From the NCBI GenBank assembly GCA_034687125.1, contig JAQGBZ010000160.1, positions 62,001 through 126,000 of the forward strand: a stretch of DNA of 64,000 bases, in the 5' to 3' direction. Shown piece after piece: positions 37,501 to 49,504 of the stretch. This DNA comes from Neelides folsomi (lineage: Eukaryota; Arthropoda; Collembola; Neelipleona; Neelidae). How positions within the stretch are numbered: the stretch's first letter is position 1; each line of letters begins with the position of its first letter. The notes beneath the pieces are model-generated. The model searched no databases, was not told the DNA's origin, and saw nothing but the letters and a program-made list of their open reading frames with translations. Made by a program: the position numbers and the translations under genes.

Positions 37501-39863
37501 ACCTTTATTCCATTTGAATCTTGGAAAGTTTTAAAGTTCGTAAAAATTTTTTATAATGAACCTAAACATGTGTGACGAGAAATAATTTATAGGCCCTTAA
37601 TTTAAAATTTTTTTATTTACAAAATTTACAAAATCGCAGCTTTTAGCAATAGGTGGAGCATTTATGGTTATGGCGCACTGTATGAAATTCATTGTTAAAA
37701 ATGTTTTCTTGTTTTGTGTTAAATAAAGCTAAGGATGATAATTCTGAATCTTCGGAGAAGAAACAGAATTATTTAGTTTTAAGTAGAATGATGATTTTAA
37801 ATTTTTCAGTGTTCGCGAATCCAAATGCAACTTCAGGCTGAATATGGCTTAACCGGAGTTCCCGAACTCGGGCCGGGAGTTGCAGTGACGGAGTCGGGTT
37901 GTGGACCTCTGAGACCGAGATTAAACTCTTTCATTGGATATAATCTTGTAAGTTTGCTAAAATGGGAATTTATCAGAGGCGGTTTTGTTTTCTCCCTCAA
38001 CCTCATCTGATTCTCTTTGAATATTAATTTCAATTTGGCCCAACACTCCTTCGAGCTCTGGCTTTAAAAATTCATCAATTCCTTTCATCAACGCACGCAA
38101 TGGAGTTAACTGTGAGTTATAAACTATGTGCAAGGCAATTGTGCTTTAAAATCAATTAAGACTTCTATTGATCTCACAACAAAAGTGAATATTTTACTTT
38201 TAAAGTGCTTTTGAATCCAGAAAGAAAAGATTGGAATTTACACATTAGGGAAAAGCTATCATGATTAAAATAAACAATTAATGGATTAAAAACATTGCGT
38301 ATATTAAAACAAACCATAACCATGTAAGTATATCATAAACGGTCATAAACCATATAAGCTATATCTATTGTCTACAATATAGCTCTATAACTCTATTTAA
38401 CTTTATACTCATATTTTAAATATAATAAATTGTAAAGTAAATTGTATAAACTTAAATAGAGTTAATAAATCTAAAATGGCAATATTTTGAATTTAGGTCA
38501 ATAATCCCAATGGTGAAAATGAACTAATAAATTTTCTAAATTTTTTTATTAATTCAATTTTTTATAAATATTTAAACGAATTAATTCCTGAGAGCTTTTC
38601 CACTACGATAAAAATGAATATTTGAACATGGAAGTCATTTTGGATGATCTTCCATCCAAATGCGAATTCCATTAGGGCCAAAACGACTTTTCACACTTTG
38701 GCCCTTTTAGCGAAACTTCTTTTGTCTCTGTTTTAATGAACTCCTTTCTCTCAACGTTTCAACCCATTATCACACATTATGTAAAAGGAGACTTCTTCGC
38801 CCTTAGAACATGTTTTTATTATTATAAACCTCTTCAAATCCTTTTGAAGTCGACCTCTCTATATAAATATAATATATTACTATGTGATATATCCCATATA
38901 TCCCATATATTTTCGTAAATTCCAATTTCCTGTACCTGTATCTACTGATAATGGTACATTAATATATGGTATATGGTACATTGTAATAAACATATGATAC
39001 ACCTGCATGATATATCATTCACTTTTAAAGATGAAGGGAATTCGACCTTATAATGTTAGTCGACATCGACACATGTTCTTTTCCTCAGTTTTTCTTTACA
39101 TTTTAAGGTTCGACGGTTTTAATTGAAATTAAGGATGAATTATTTAGAGAACAGTTATATGTCAGTACTATTAGCTAGAGATGGACCGAATAGTGAATTT
39201 CAACTATTCGGCGAATACCGAATAGAATACGAGTAATTTGGTGAATTATTTGCTTACTATTCGGAGAATAATTGGCTAAATAATTCAATTTTAAAGGACA
39301 TAAAATACTATTTAACATTTTTAATTCTAACATTTTTTATTGGAAAATAAAATACTATAATTGGAAAAGGATAAAAGATTTCATTCGTGATGGAAAATGA
39401 ATAGTCTACGATATCCAATTACATATCCCATATATACTGTACATTCTGTACATTAATAATATGTCACAAACTCATTACATTATTAAATACTATGTTTTAT
39501 TTGATTGATTATATTTTTATTAATTAATTTCATTGTTTTTGAATGTTTAAAATTTATAGTTCTTTTGCATTTTACTTATTTCGGTTCAACCGAATATTTT
39601 CCGAATATTCGCCGAATAGTATGAATTCTAGCGAACCGAACCGAATTATTTGTATTCGGTCCATCTCTAATATTAATGCTAATAAATTAAATAGGATTAA
39701 TTAAGCCCTTGGATGGTTTTGTGTAATTAAATTTTTTTAATTTCAGAGTGACATCCCTATTCACAATGAATTGAGAAATTGTAGAAGAGCCAAAAGTGCA
39801 GAGCAATTACCTCTCAATCATTTTAACTACGAAGATGCTGAAATCGATTTTTCTGATTTTTAA
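34529..39863 (+). CDS. Single-pass FNIII membrane protein, diverged FNDC4/5-like paralogue
   Basis: Six coding exons: 34529-34583, 35432-35588, 35711-35856, 35953-36203, 37810-37947, 39747-39863; phases close, 287 residues. Residues 1-18 (MLILFILATLLIHVSSPK) are a signal peptide. An FNIII domain follows (NLTVDQLTAKSLTISW ... NLVPNTDYQISVTSIS ... LVFRTP, about residues 35-120). Then an acidic linker, a membrane helix (VGMALVLWAGAIVLFF, about 145-165) and the family signature HRWGKIRMLLPYQPDY. The cytoplasmic tail ends with CRRAKSAEQLPL, matching KTKSAIDLS of the minus-strand paralogue. Helix and architecture resemble FNDC5, but lacking a database I cannot say how close. Introns carry a MITE, a minisatellite, a lone hAT-like end and a hAT-like element. 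ATG at 34529 was chosen because it opens a clean signal peptide; an upstream out-of-frame ATG (34522) precedes it. Confidence 0.8.
35250..35325. mobile_element. Mariner-like MITE copy 5
   Basis: CAGGGTGGCCAATAAGTATC ... GATACTTATGGCCCACCCTG, flanked by TA on both sides, 76 bp, arms almost perfectly complementary. First intron of the plus-strand FNIII gene. Confidence 0.85.
36245..36455. repeat. Degenerate minisatellite, unit about 17-18 bp
   Basis: About 12 imperfect units of AAATTCGGGTATTATAAG, directly after the donor at 36203 in the fourth intron. Confidence 0.85.
37200..37230. mobile_element. Lone hAT-like terminal sequence
   Basis: CAGGGGCGTACCCAGCCC resembles the CAGGGGCGTA-type ends of many hAT-group elements. 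No matching inverted end was found within 1 kb, so this would be a fragment. Confidence 0.3.
39176..39669. mobile_element. hAT-like inverted-repeat element (non-autonomous)
   Basis: Left end TAGAGATGGACCGAATA is exactly complementary to the right end TATTCGGTCCATCTCTA, with further imperfect inner repeats of TTCGG/CCGAA. Length 494 bp, no coding capacity. Flanks CTATTAGC and ATATTAAT agree at 5 of 8 positions, compatible with an eroded 8-bp duplication. It sits in the last intron of the FNIII gene. Confidence 0.75.
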
Positions 39864-41393
39864 TTTTCATTTGTCAATCAAATCGTGTTTATGAAATTAG
39901 CTAATTAAGGACCCAATTCATTTGCTCTATAAAAGCGAAGAGAAAGTTGAGAACAACATTAAGGATTTTTTGATTTAATTAAATGATTATATGGTTTTTT
40001 GTACTTGTCTGAAATTTCAAGATGGCCCTTGTAATAATTAAATTATAAACATTATGAGCGTAGTGCATCTATGTTAAAAAACAAAAGTAGTTTGTTTTAA
40101 ATAATGGATAATTAACTTTAATATCAATTAAACATATAAAAATTTAACAAGTATGTTAAAACTAAGTGAATAATTCTAATAAAACAAATAATTAGCAAAT
40201 AAAATAATAATTATTCAATTATTGAAACTAACAATAAGAAGTGGGTCAATAATATTAAAAGTAATTACGCTTGAGTAATTACAAATAAATGACATTTCTG
40301 TATTTGTGTCTTGTCCTTGTGCATTACCAATTTACAAGTGAAAGTAACGTAAATAATATCACATATTTAAATAATATTATACAACATCCATGTTTATTAT
40401 TTTTCGTCAATATTTGCTACAATAATTTAGCATATCAGCCATTCTTAAAATCCTTAATAGTTAAGAAAATTCAAATGTCAATTTTGGCAAATACAAAATA
40501 TTGAAATAAAATAATGTGCAAATACAACTCTGTATTTAATATAAAAATACATATAATACATATTATTTATATATCTTATTATCTGAAGAATTCGAACTTA
40601 CAAACGTTACTTTTTCATCGAATCGCTAATCGGCGTTGTTGGGCAAAGCGAACCAAGAACTCCGTGCCATCTGACCTTAAAAGACCAAAAATAGTTTTGG
40701 CTCTTTTGCCCCATTGCTTTTCCCATTCGAATTCGCGAATTCCTCATCCTTTGCTTTGGCTTTGGTTTCTGATCTGATTTCCAATTTGGAAGATCATAAG
40801 TCATTTAGCTAATTTAAAAGATTATCCAACTTTAAGATTGAAGAAAAACAAGTTATTGTTTATGTAATATCTTTAAATCCCCAAATTGTAGTCAGCAATT
40901 CGCTCGATAATTAAGCTAAATTAACCCGATTACTAAATTGTTAAAAATCTTGGAAGATTTTATTAAAGGTGAGCAAAGACAAAATTATATATGAAATAAT
41001 AATGATAGTTAAATTAAAAAATATATATAAATAATAAAATTAAAAGGCAGTTTTATTTTCCGGTATAAAAACTTGTACTCAATTATAATGTCATTAAGTT
41101 TTTAAAATATTTGTCATATTACATTTATCCTAATTAAATATATCACAGTTTTACATTTGATCACTTTGTATTTTATACAATTAAACATTATTCAATTATT
41201 AATTAAATAAATCACAGTTTATCACATTTAGTATTTACAATTTTTATATTTCATTACCATTTATTAATATGGATAAAATTCTAAAAACTATCTAATTGTA
41301 TACAAACTATTTAACAGATTTAACTTTCTTTAAACCAGATTTAACTCTTTAAAACAGATTTAACTCTCTTTAATTTACAGAAATCATTGGAAA
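39864..41393. other. Spacer between the FNIII gene and the MPLKIP-like gene
   Basis: A GC-richer patch at about 40620-40790 may be the promoter or first exon region for the gene at 41394. An acceptor (TTTACAG) at 41374-41380 just upstream of its ATG implies a spliced 5' leader. A small open frame at 40289 with a hydrophobic start lacks further support. Confidence 0.4.
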
Positions 41394-42270
41394 ATGAGCG
41401 GGGGAGATAATTGGAGGAATCCAAGTCCCAATTCCCGGATTCCACCCCAAGAGAGTAATTGGAGGAACTCAAGTCCTTATTCCCAAGTTCCACCTCAAGA
41501 GAATAATTGGTTCAGTCCGAGATACCGAGGATCGATGCCAAATCGACATCAAAGTCCTCGACATTGGCAAAGATCTCCTTCAACTTCCTATCAAAGACAT
41601 TTCCATCCAAGGCAAAATAATTACTACGGTTCACCACAAATGAGATCTCAGAATTTTTATCAAAATAATCGATTTTCAACTCCGCATCATCAAGTAAGTA
41701 TTTTTATATAAAATTTCCCATGTTTCCTCAATTAACTAAAGTTAATTTTACAAGGGTAATAGTTTAACTATTATGTATAGTTAATATAAATTCTCTTAAT
41801 TTAATTTTCAGACAAGATTCAATAAATCTCATCAAGATGGGAATTCAATCGATAGCTGGATTAGTCCTCAAATGTGGTAACAATAAATTCTAAAAATCAT
41901 TTACTAAAAACAGTAAAAACTAAGCACAATTAAAATAATTATAGATATTCGATAAATTATCATCGTGTCACATTGATTGTAATTGTAATGATCCTTAATT
42001 TACAGGGAAGATCCTTGGTCCCATTTGAAGCAGAGTCACAATTATGACAATGTTAAGTTAAGCAATGTTGATATTCCAAATCAAACCGAACCTTCAACAA
42101 GTAAAGACAACGGGGCTGAATTAACCGGAGCTGAATTTACCGCTGAAGCTGAATCAATCGCTGAAGCTGAATTAACATCTGAAGAATTAACTGGAGCTGA
42201 ATTTACCGCTGAAGCTGAATCAATTCCCGAAGCTGATTTAGATGAAGCCAAATCTCCAATCGTCCTATAA
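41394..42270 (+). CDS. MPLKIP/TTDN1-like protein
   Basis: Three exons: 41394-41693, 41812-41876, 42006-42270; phases close, 209 residues. The first 100 residues are low-complexity, rich in Arg, Ser, Pro, Asn and aromatic residues (NWRNPSPNS repeats, WFSPRYRGSMP). Residues 113-128 (IDSWISPQMWEDPWSHL) match the conserved C-terminal motif of human MPLKIP, which reads I-x-x-Y-x-SP-x-M-x-DPW. MPLKIP (TTDN1) is a nuclear protein mutated in non-photosensitive trichothiodystrophy, linked to PLK1 and CDK1 binding and to intron lariat processing. After the motif this protein has an unusual acidic tail with two copies of ELTGAEFTAEAESI (about residues 158-205). Identity rests on the short motif and architecture. 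Confidence 0.75.
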
Positions 42271-42837
42271 AATATAAAAAACAAAAGGTCAACATTATTT
42301 TTCAATAATCATTCTCTAAAATAAAATATTTTTTCAATGCATTTCCAATACTTAAATTTATTTAACACACTTATATTTATTTAACATGTTGATTAAACTC
42401 ACCCTTAAAGTTTCAGCTTCATTCCTCTCCAAATCTCAACCATTTCAATCCAAATTCATGGGAAATTGACGATGCTGACAATACCATCTCAGTTACGGTC
42501 ACAATCTCGATTAATATGCAATTGGTCATCTTCATTTAATGAATTGCGTATCGGTGAATCCTGAAAATTAATAATTAAACAATGCATCAATATAAGTACG
42601 ATAATATATCAATTAGCTTTAAAGAGCATCATTTGCATCATCATCATAAGCACTAATTTGATGAGAGCATCTTTTGCCGTGCCGATTCTTAATAAATAAA
42701 AATGCAATTGTAGTTATTTATTTTACATTAAGATTACATGTATGATACATTAAGATTACATCTGGTGTATGTATTAAATTCATGCTTAAATTCTGCTTAA
42801 AATTAAATGCTGATTATAACTTTTATCCACATGCTTA

Positions 42838-42978
42838 TTATGCCGTAAATGTGATCTGGTGAGAAAAAGTAACATGATCCAATTTACAAACAAACGTATA
42901 CTTGGCAGAAATTTGTCTTTGGTCTTCGCAAATGAGAAATGCATCAGCTTGAATATGACCTTCTTTAATACGACCCAT
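42838..42978 (-). CDS. Possible small gene or gene fragment
   Basis: A 46-codon minus-strand frame starting MGRIKEGHIQADAFLICED and ending ITFTA. Upstream the frame stays open through a hydrophobic run (EVLLVLILII), as in a signal peptide, but without an ATG. Possible further exons downstream at 42690-42615 and 42558-42489 have acceptor-like starts, yet I could not close the phases. The G-x-I-x-A-x-A-F-x-x-C spacing faintly recalls transthyretin-like secreted proteins; this is only a guess. Confidence 0.25.
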   Translation of the reverse strand: MGRIKEGHIQADAFLICEDQRQISAKYTFVCKLDHVTFSHQITFTA

Positions 42979-43716
42979 TATTATTAAAATTAAAACTAAT
43001 AAAACCTCAGCCGTAAAAATATGTATTCTTTTCTGGCAACTATCATTCTACCATTGCATTGTATAAGAGTCCTTTATTTATCGATGATTAATTAAATTAG
43101 GTCAATGAGATGTTCAAGCTCAAATAAAAGAAAATAATAAAACAAAGCGATTCATTTTTTACATCCAACACGCTCTCTCATTCCTTTAATTACATGTTGC
43201 AATTTACAACTCGCCCTAAATTCCATAGAATCCTATGCATAGGACCAAAAGCGCAAGTTTCTCTTTAATTCAATATTGGGGCAAATGGTCAAGCTTAAAC
43301 CCAAGCGTCGATTCGCAGAAATTTTAATCGCCGAATTAAAAAATATTTTCAAATTCTTCAGGATTCATTTAATCCCTGACGGATGAGTGTGCCATGCTAA
43401 TTTAAATAATTAACTAAACTTAAATTTAGTAAACATTAATTAATATTTAAAATGGCGTATGGTATGATGAATCGTAATTAGATTAATATTATTATCATCA
43501 ATAACTACCTGTATAGCCAACAAATCTCTGTCAAATCTCAAATCTCATACATTTATGTTTTATAAATTATCAACATGTTTAGATCAATTCCAATTCATTT
43601 TTTCTCATTAAATTCATAAGCTTGGCCTAAACCCAATTATGATTTAAATATGATCACATTATGATTTAAATATGAATCCAATTGTGTATGAAACTGGTGT
43701 GTTGTATGAACCTTCA

Positions 43717-43848
43717 ATTAGTAGAATAAAAAAGATCCTCACATTCAATCAGACGACTCGACGGAAGTGGCGAAGCCAAAAAATCTTCATTCTGGGAACT
43801 CGAAGTTGGCGAGAGCCGAGTGCAAAAAACCACACGGCTTTCTGAATC
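43717..43848 (-). other. Possible serine-rich coding exon
   Basis: The minus-strand frame is open for about 45 codons from an acceptor-like AAAAG, with EDSESRVVFCTRLSPTSSSQ and LPSSRLIECEDLF, in a patch much richer in GC than its surroundings. It has no ATG and no partner exons were found. Confidence 0.25.
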
Positions 43849-44384
43849 TTCACTTTTAATGTTTATTAAAATTACCAGGTCGTTGGATGTAGAGGGATAA
43901 TTGAATAATATTAAAGTTACATCATATATATATATTAACTAATTGTATAAATAATATTAATGATGTATTTTATAAGTAGCGGCTGTAGAACTAGTTTTAA
44001 AATTACCATTTTAATAAACAACTCCAAAAAACAATTTTGTTAAGTCAATGAAAACAAAAAAAATCAAACGCTTTGCGTTCAATTATTAATTAATGATGAT
44101 AAATACATATTAATATTTAGTTATCCTTTATCTTTAATATTATATATAAATAATAATCCTAATATTATATATATAAATAAGCCTAATAATTAAATTAAAT
44201 TATATTTATCACTGTACACTCTAAATAGAAAACCTCTCAGGGCCTACTCATTTAAATATTCAAATCATCGGAGTGTAAAAAAGAAATCAAACTACTTTTG
44301 TTGTTAAATCCAATTAAATCCCAATCAATCCAATAAACTCCGATTAAATCCCAATAAAATCCCCAAAATCCGAAATTTTGAATT

Positions 44385-47300
44385 TTAAGGATCAAATTCA
44401 TTCCTGGCCCTATTGTTGCTATTCGGAGCGTTGATGGGATTTGGTTTTCCACTCCCAGCAGCTTCGTCTGCTCTTTGTTGTCTTCTTCTCTTCTTGCTCC
44501 ACAATTCGTGGCAGTCTTGGGTTCTGGGAAGGTCCGGTGGCGGCATTCGTTCCGGAAACACTCCTTTGAGCCATTTGCTCTGGAGTGCTTCTTCAGCTGA
44601 GATCCGCTTCGATGGATCCAATTCCAACATCTTGTCAAGCCTTTGAGACAAATAAAAGTCAATTTCAATGACTTAATTTGCTCATAAAAATTTTAATTTT
44701 TTATCTACCAAAAGCTGCCAATTTATTATTTTAGAAAAATGATCATTTTTTATATTTTGTAAAATGATCCATTTTAATAAAAGATCAATTTTTACAAGAT
44801 GAATTTGTAAATGTGCAAAAAACCAAAAAGAGCCATTGGATGCAAAAATATGAAATCGATGAGCCAGAGGAGAATATTTTTTCTTGAATCATTTTTGATG
44901 AATATTATGAAAAGTATGAAAAGTATGCAAAGCCAATTTTTGTTGTTTTTGATGGGGAGAGAATGGAGCTTACAAATCAAGTGCTGAATCTGGAACACAC
45001 GTGTAATCTTCTCTGACCCTTCGCCGGAAAGTTCGTTTCATCCGAATGGAAGAAAAGAGTGGGAGATTGATGACATCGGGCCAAACTGCTGGAGTTGGAG
45101 TTCCACAAGTCTTCGAAATCAAATCAAGCTGAGCAATTTCTGTATTCCCTGGGAACATTGGCCCTTTTTTAAATAGTTCCCCCAAAATACATCCACAGCT
45201 CCAAACGTCAATCGGAGGTCCGTAGCGTTCTTCCCCTAATAAAAGCTCAGGTGGACGATACCAGAGCGTGATCACTTTGTTGGTATAAGGACGAAGTTCT
45301 TTTGGGTTGAAAAGTCGAGCCAATCCAAAATCTGCTAATTTGATTTGACCCCTAAATTAATTAAATATCAGTCAGTTAAATATCAAAATTAAGAAAATTA
45401 ATTATTAAGAATCTTGGAAATAAATCTTTAATGAAGTCTATACATCGATGTGAAATTTAAAAATCATTACTTGTTATTCATTAAGATATTGCTGCATTTG
45501 ATGTCACGATGAAGAAAATTCTTTTGATGGCAATAATTCAATCCATCGAGCAATTGCTTCATGATACTCGCATTCTGCTCACTGGTAAAATTAATCATTC
45601 CAGATTCCAAAAGTCCCATCAAATCGTGATCCATATATTCGAAAACTAAATAAAAACTTCCTCGATCCTGAAAATAACAAAAATATAAAATTGAAAATTT
45701 GTTCGTCACACATTTACTGATTTAATATTTAGTATTAACATTGATATAATTAACATTTAATGGTAATTCTTAATTCAAAAATAAATTAAATGTCATACTT
45801 TTCTAAAATCCAGTGCATCTTGTTTATCAGTAATGATTTCTTTCAAGTTCACAATATTCTTATGATTGAGCTGACGAAGAATTTTGATTTCTCTCACAGC
45901 TGTGATTGGAAAACCTTCCTTCTCATTCTCAAGACGAACTTTCTTCAGAGCGACTAGATCAGCTAAATAAAAATAACAAAAGTCAGGTTAAACCAATCCA
46001 TAACTAAAGTTAACTTTAATTAATTGTAAGTTTATTTTTATTCAAATAAAACAAATTTTAATTAAAATTTAATTAAATAAAAAGTTCGTGATTTTACCTC
46101 CAGCTGGTCCATTCGAATCTTTTGCTTTATAAACTTGTCCATAAGTTCCTTCACCGATTTGATCCAGAACTTGGAACGAGTCGATGCAACGATCACCCCA
46201 ATCAGCCAAAATTCGTCTTTTATTTATGATTCGTGGAACTTTTGGAATATGTTTCCTCATCATATCTACGTTATTTGGATGATGAACTGAAGGAGAAAAA
46301 AATCCTTCATTATAAAACTCCAATGTGAGTTTTGAATTCATTAAACATATATTTAAATTATTTTAAATTAAAATTCCCCGAATCACAGATATTAAGTTAA
46401 TAATAATTAAATCTGCAATATCAAAAAAATAAAAAAAGTACCAGGAGGCATAGGAAGATCTTTGGTGATACTAAAAATGCTTTTTTTGAATCCAGGCCCC
46501 GATGTCATATTCTGACTCAAATGCGGAGTATTATTACAATTATTGCTTCCAAGTGGAAGTGGCGGCAAAGTTGTAAACTTCGTATTTAATTGACCTCGAT
46601 CCATTCCAGGTGGAAATGGAAGCTGCATCGGATTGTAAGAAAAGTTTTCTTCCCCAGGAGGTTTTGGTTCGTTGTAGGTTCGAACAACTTCCCCGTCAGT
46701 CATATCATTTGAAGGTGGAGGAACCGGCGGAAGCGGAGGGAGATCTTCTTTAGGAAGTGGAGGGAGTTCAACAACGTCGTCATTCTCATCAGTAAGAATA
46801 ACAATTGGTTCAGGGGAAGGGGAATCGTCTTTAGGTGGCGGCCCTTGAACTTTTCTCACCAATTGAGCAAAGAAACTCGTTGCCTCCATGTTGTCTGTAA
46901 GATTCCTTTTGCTAAATGATCCAGGGGAATTTGAAACCGGCTCTCTGGCTGAGAGCTTCGTTGGAGTTAAATTTGAATTTTGACCTCCGAACGATTTCTT
47001 TGGTCTGCAATTAAAAATATTAAAATTGGGTTAATTAATATAAATTAATCAAGTAGATTAATAAACTGGCCAATTTAAATAAAACAAACTAGTAAAATAG
47101 CAAAATTAATTAATTTAATCTAATTAATTAAAAACTTACTTCGGACTTTCAGTTTCTTTTCCAGCTCTTCTCTTTTTCCGATTCCTTCGATCCTCATCTT
47201 CTTCATCTTGTCTTATTGGCATTTTCTTCCTCCCTGGTTCAGGAATAAATTTTTCGTAGGCCTTTGGAGGGAGCGGCGGAGTATGGGGAGAATAAGGATA

Positions 47301-48623
47301 TTTAATTTCAACAGGAGGTGAGGGTTTATCTTTAACGTCAATGGGCGAAGCTGGACCGTCTTCCTTCACCTCGTTCATTTCCTCTTGTGATATGGAATTT
47401 AGCGGTGTTTCAGATGAATCTTCTTCAAGGGCCGGACGCGTGTAAGGAACGTCCTTTTTCGGACTTTTGTGAACTCCTTCATCTTCAGAACTAATTGGAC
47501 TACCCAAAGTGTTCCCTTGAGAAACTTTCTTCTTATCAGGAGTCAATGACCTTTATAATTAAAATTAATTAACTTTTAAAAATAATCAACTTCTGTAATT
47601 GAATCAACAATTAATAATTAAAACAATTAATTTAATTTGACTGAAATGAAATGAATTTATGAAAATTATGATTTTATGAAGATTCTTAAAATTATGATTT
47701 AATGAAGATTGGATTAATTAAAACTGAGTTAAAATAATAAAATTAATTTACCTTGAATTTGAATGTTTAGACCCGCTATCTGAATCACTCGATGAGGAAC
47801 CTCGACGTGACCTCCTTTTTTTACTTCGCTTCCGTTTTGTGTCGCGTCTGCGATCCTTAATTTTCCTTTTGTCCTTTCGCTTACTCCGTGACTCCTCATC
47901 GCTCTCACTCACCGCTTTCTCCACCTTTGACCAACCCGGGTTGACCTTCTTCGTCTCAATTTCATCTTTGGGGGACGGATCCTCTTCGTCGTCCAGAGTG
48001 ATGGTTGAAGGAACAGCCACGAGGGATTTCTTACCAGAAGAAAATTTATTCTTCCCCGTCTGCACATCACCATCGGAGGAAACTTCCCCTTCGGAAATTG
48101 AGGTCGATCGCTTTCGATAACTCCGCTTTTTCCCATCGGCGGTTTTGGGCAAATCGAGCGGAATTGTGACGGCAACGCGTGAAGGCGGAGGGAGTTCTTT
48201 GACATCTTTGACATCGCGACTTTTTCGCTCCTTTGGTGGATTTTTGTTCCCTTTTTTTGACTTGTCTTCGTCACTTTGAATCTCGCCAGCTTCAGGTTCA
48301 GAGAAAGCTTCTGAAGAGGAAAGTGAGGAATAAACTTCGCCGCTTTGCCTTGACTGTGAATGGTACGAGGAACGATGGTGGTAATTCCCCGATGATCGAG
48401 AATTCGACGATTCGCTCAATTTCCGATCATAGCCGTGACGATGAGAGGATGATCGCCGGTCATCGTAATAGCGCCGATCGGAATGACTCCGGCTGCTGCT
48501 TCCAGCATCCCGTTCACGTTCCCGGTCTCGTCTGTAGGGCCGGTCTGAGTAATGATGGCCGTAACTACTCGAATTATTCTCATTGGAATTTCGACGAGAT
48601 GACGTGGTCAAATCAGATGGCAT
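44385..48623 (-). CDS. Cdk12: Cyclin-dependent kinase 12 (CDK12/13 orthologue)
   Basis: Eight coding exons: 48623-47752, 47550-47140, 47004-46442, 46286-46098, 45962-45799, 45667-45471, 45351-44974, 44640-44385; phases close, 1009 residues. Residues 1-300 are an RS/basic domain ending in [21 protein letters not shown] proline-rich region follows ([11 protein letters not shown]). The kinase domain starts about residue 653: glycine loop GEGTYGQV, lysine of VALKK at about 685, C-helix [14 protein letters not shown] (the CDK12/13 signature), HRDIKCSN with Asp about 788, DFG about 806-808, and T-loop [15 protein letters not shown] with the activating Thr near 822. With cyclin K the enzyme phosphorylates the RNA polymerase II CTD during elongation. 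The C-terminal extension is short (about 80 residues after the kinase) compared with human CDK12. The ATG follows a spliced leader. Confidence 0.95.
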
Positions 48624-48935
48624 GGCCGATCCAACACACACTCTAAAAACAAAAGTAAAACCTTATTAATTTAAATTCAGACTTCAGACAAATAACAAGT
48701 AATAATAAATAACAGTTCGTATGAATTATTTAGCAAAATAATTAATAATCGAAAATAAATAATTGAGAATAATCGAAAATAAAAGAGAATAAAGAAAGAT
48801 AAATAAATATTAAACAATTTACAAACAACATTTGGAAATGGCAAATAACAAAATAATTAATTATATAATAATAAACAATGAATAATTATATAAAGGGAAA
48901 ATTAATTGATAATTAAGGATGATAAAACGACTCAC

Positions 48936-49430
48936 CTAAATTTCACAAGTTTAGGATTTCAGATCAATAAAAATAATTATTGTAAACATTGACGGAATTT
49001 CCCGAGCCTTCGTTGTGCAAAGACACGTCCCAACTCTGGAATTAAATGCAAAGAGGTTTTAGAGATCGGGCATATTGTTTTTAATTGTAATTATTTATTC
49101 GAAACTCACCCTATCGAAGTTGTCCAAATGGCCTTCTTTACTTCTTCGTCTTCAGTCTGATTGAAAATCAATGCCGGAATTGGGTAAGTGGAATAATAAA
49201 TAAGTTGTATTTGTTTCCCTAACCGGAGAATCTCCCTAATATAAATTGGACCGCGGGTCAAAGGTGGCCAAAGGAGTGGGAAAATGACGAGGATCGTCGG
49301 TGGCCAAAGAGTTGGGAATTTGTGAATTGTGGAGGAAGGGGGAACGAAGCAATGGCATCCAACACCCACAGACAAAATTACAAAGATGACACCACTGGAC
49401 TGAAAGATCAAATGTCTCAAACTGCCCCAA
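48936..49430 (-). other. Probable spliced 5' leader of CDK12
   Basis: Going 5' to 3' on the minus strand: a GC-richer exon about 49430-49110 with donor AGG|GTGAG, a second non-coding exon 49035-48936 (acceptor ATTCCAG, donor AG|GTGAGT), then the acceptor before the start-codon exon at 48642. The first exon holds a 104-codon open frame from 49420 (MRHLIFQSSGVIFVILSVGV) that would run on into the second exon and stop there. It could be an upstream ORF; a separate small gene is the alternative. Confidence 0.45.
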
Positions 49431-49504
49431 ATATAAGGGTTTTTAACTTTATAGATTATAATGATGAACCTAATCCATTTTACTCACATTATTTTATTAA
49501 TTGA

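Larger units (their letters stand above)
42271..44384. other. Spacer with possible small minus-strand exons
   Basis: Between the MPLKIP-like gene and the 3' end of CDK12. Two candidate minus-strand coding stretches are listed separately (42838-42978 and 43717-43848). The remaining sequence is AT-rich without recognisable features. Confidence 0.4.

Noticed and set aside
40289-40504. Plus-strand frame with a signal-like start (MTFLYLCLVLVHYQF)
   Set aside because: AT-rich composition gives hydrophobic frames easily; no cysteine pattern, no acceptor or second exon.
48233-48646. Plus-strand 137-codon frame opposite CDK12
   Set aside because: Antisense shadow of the CDK12 RS-domain exon; arginine/serine codons leave the complementary frames open.
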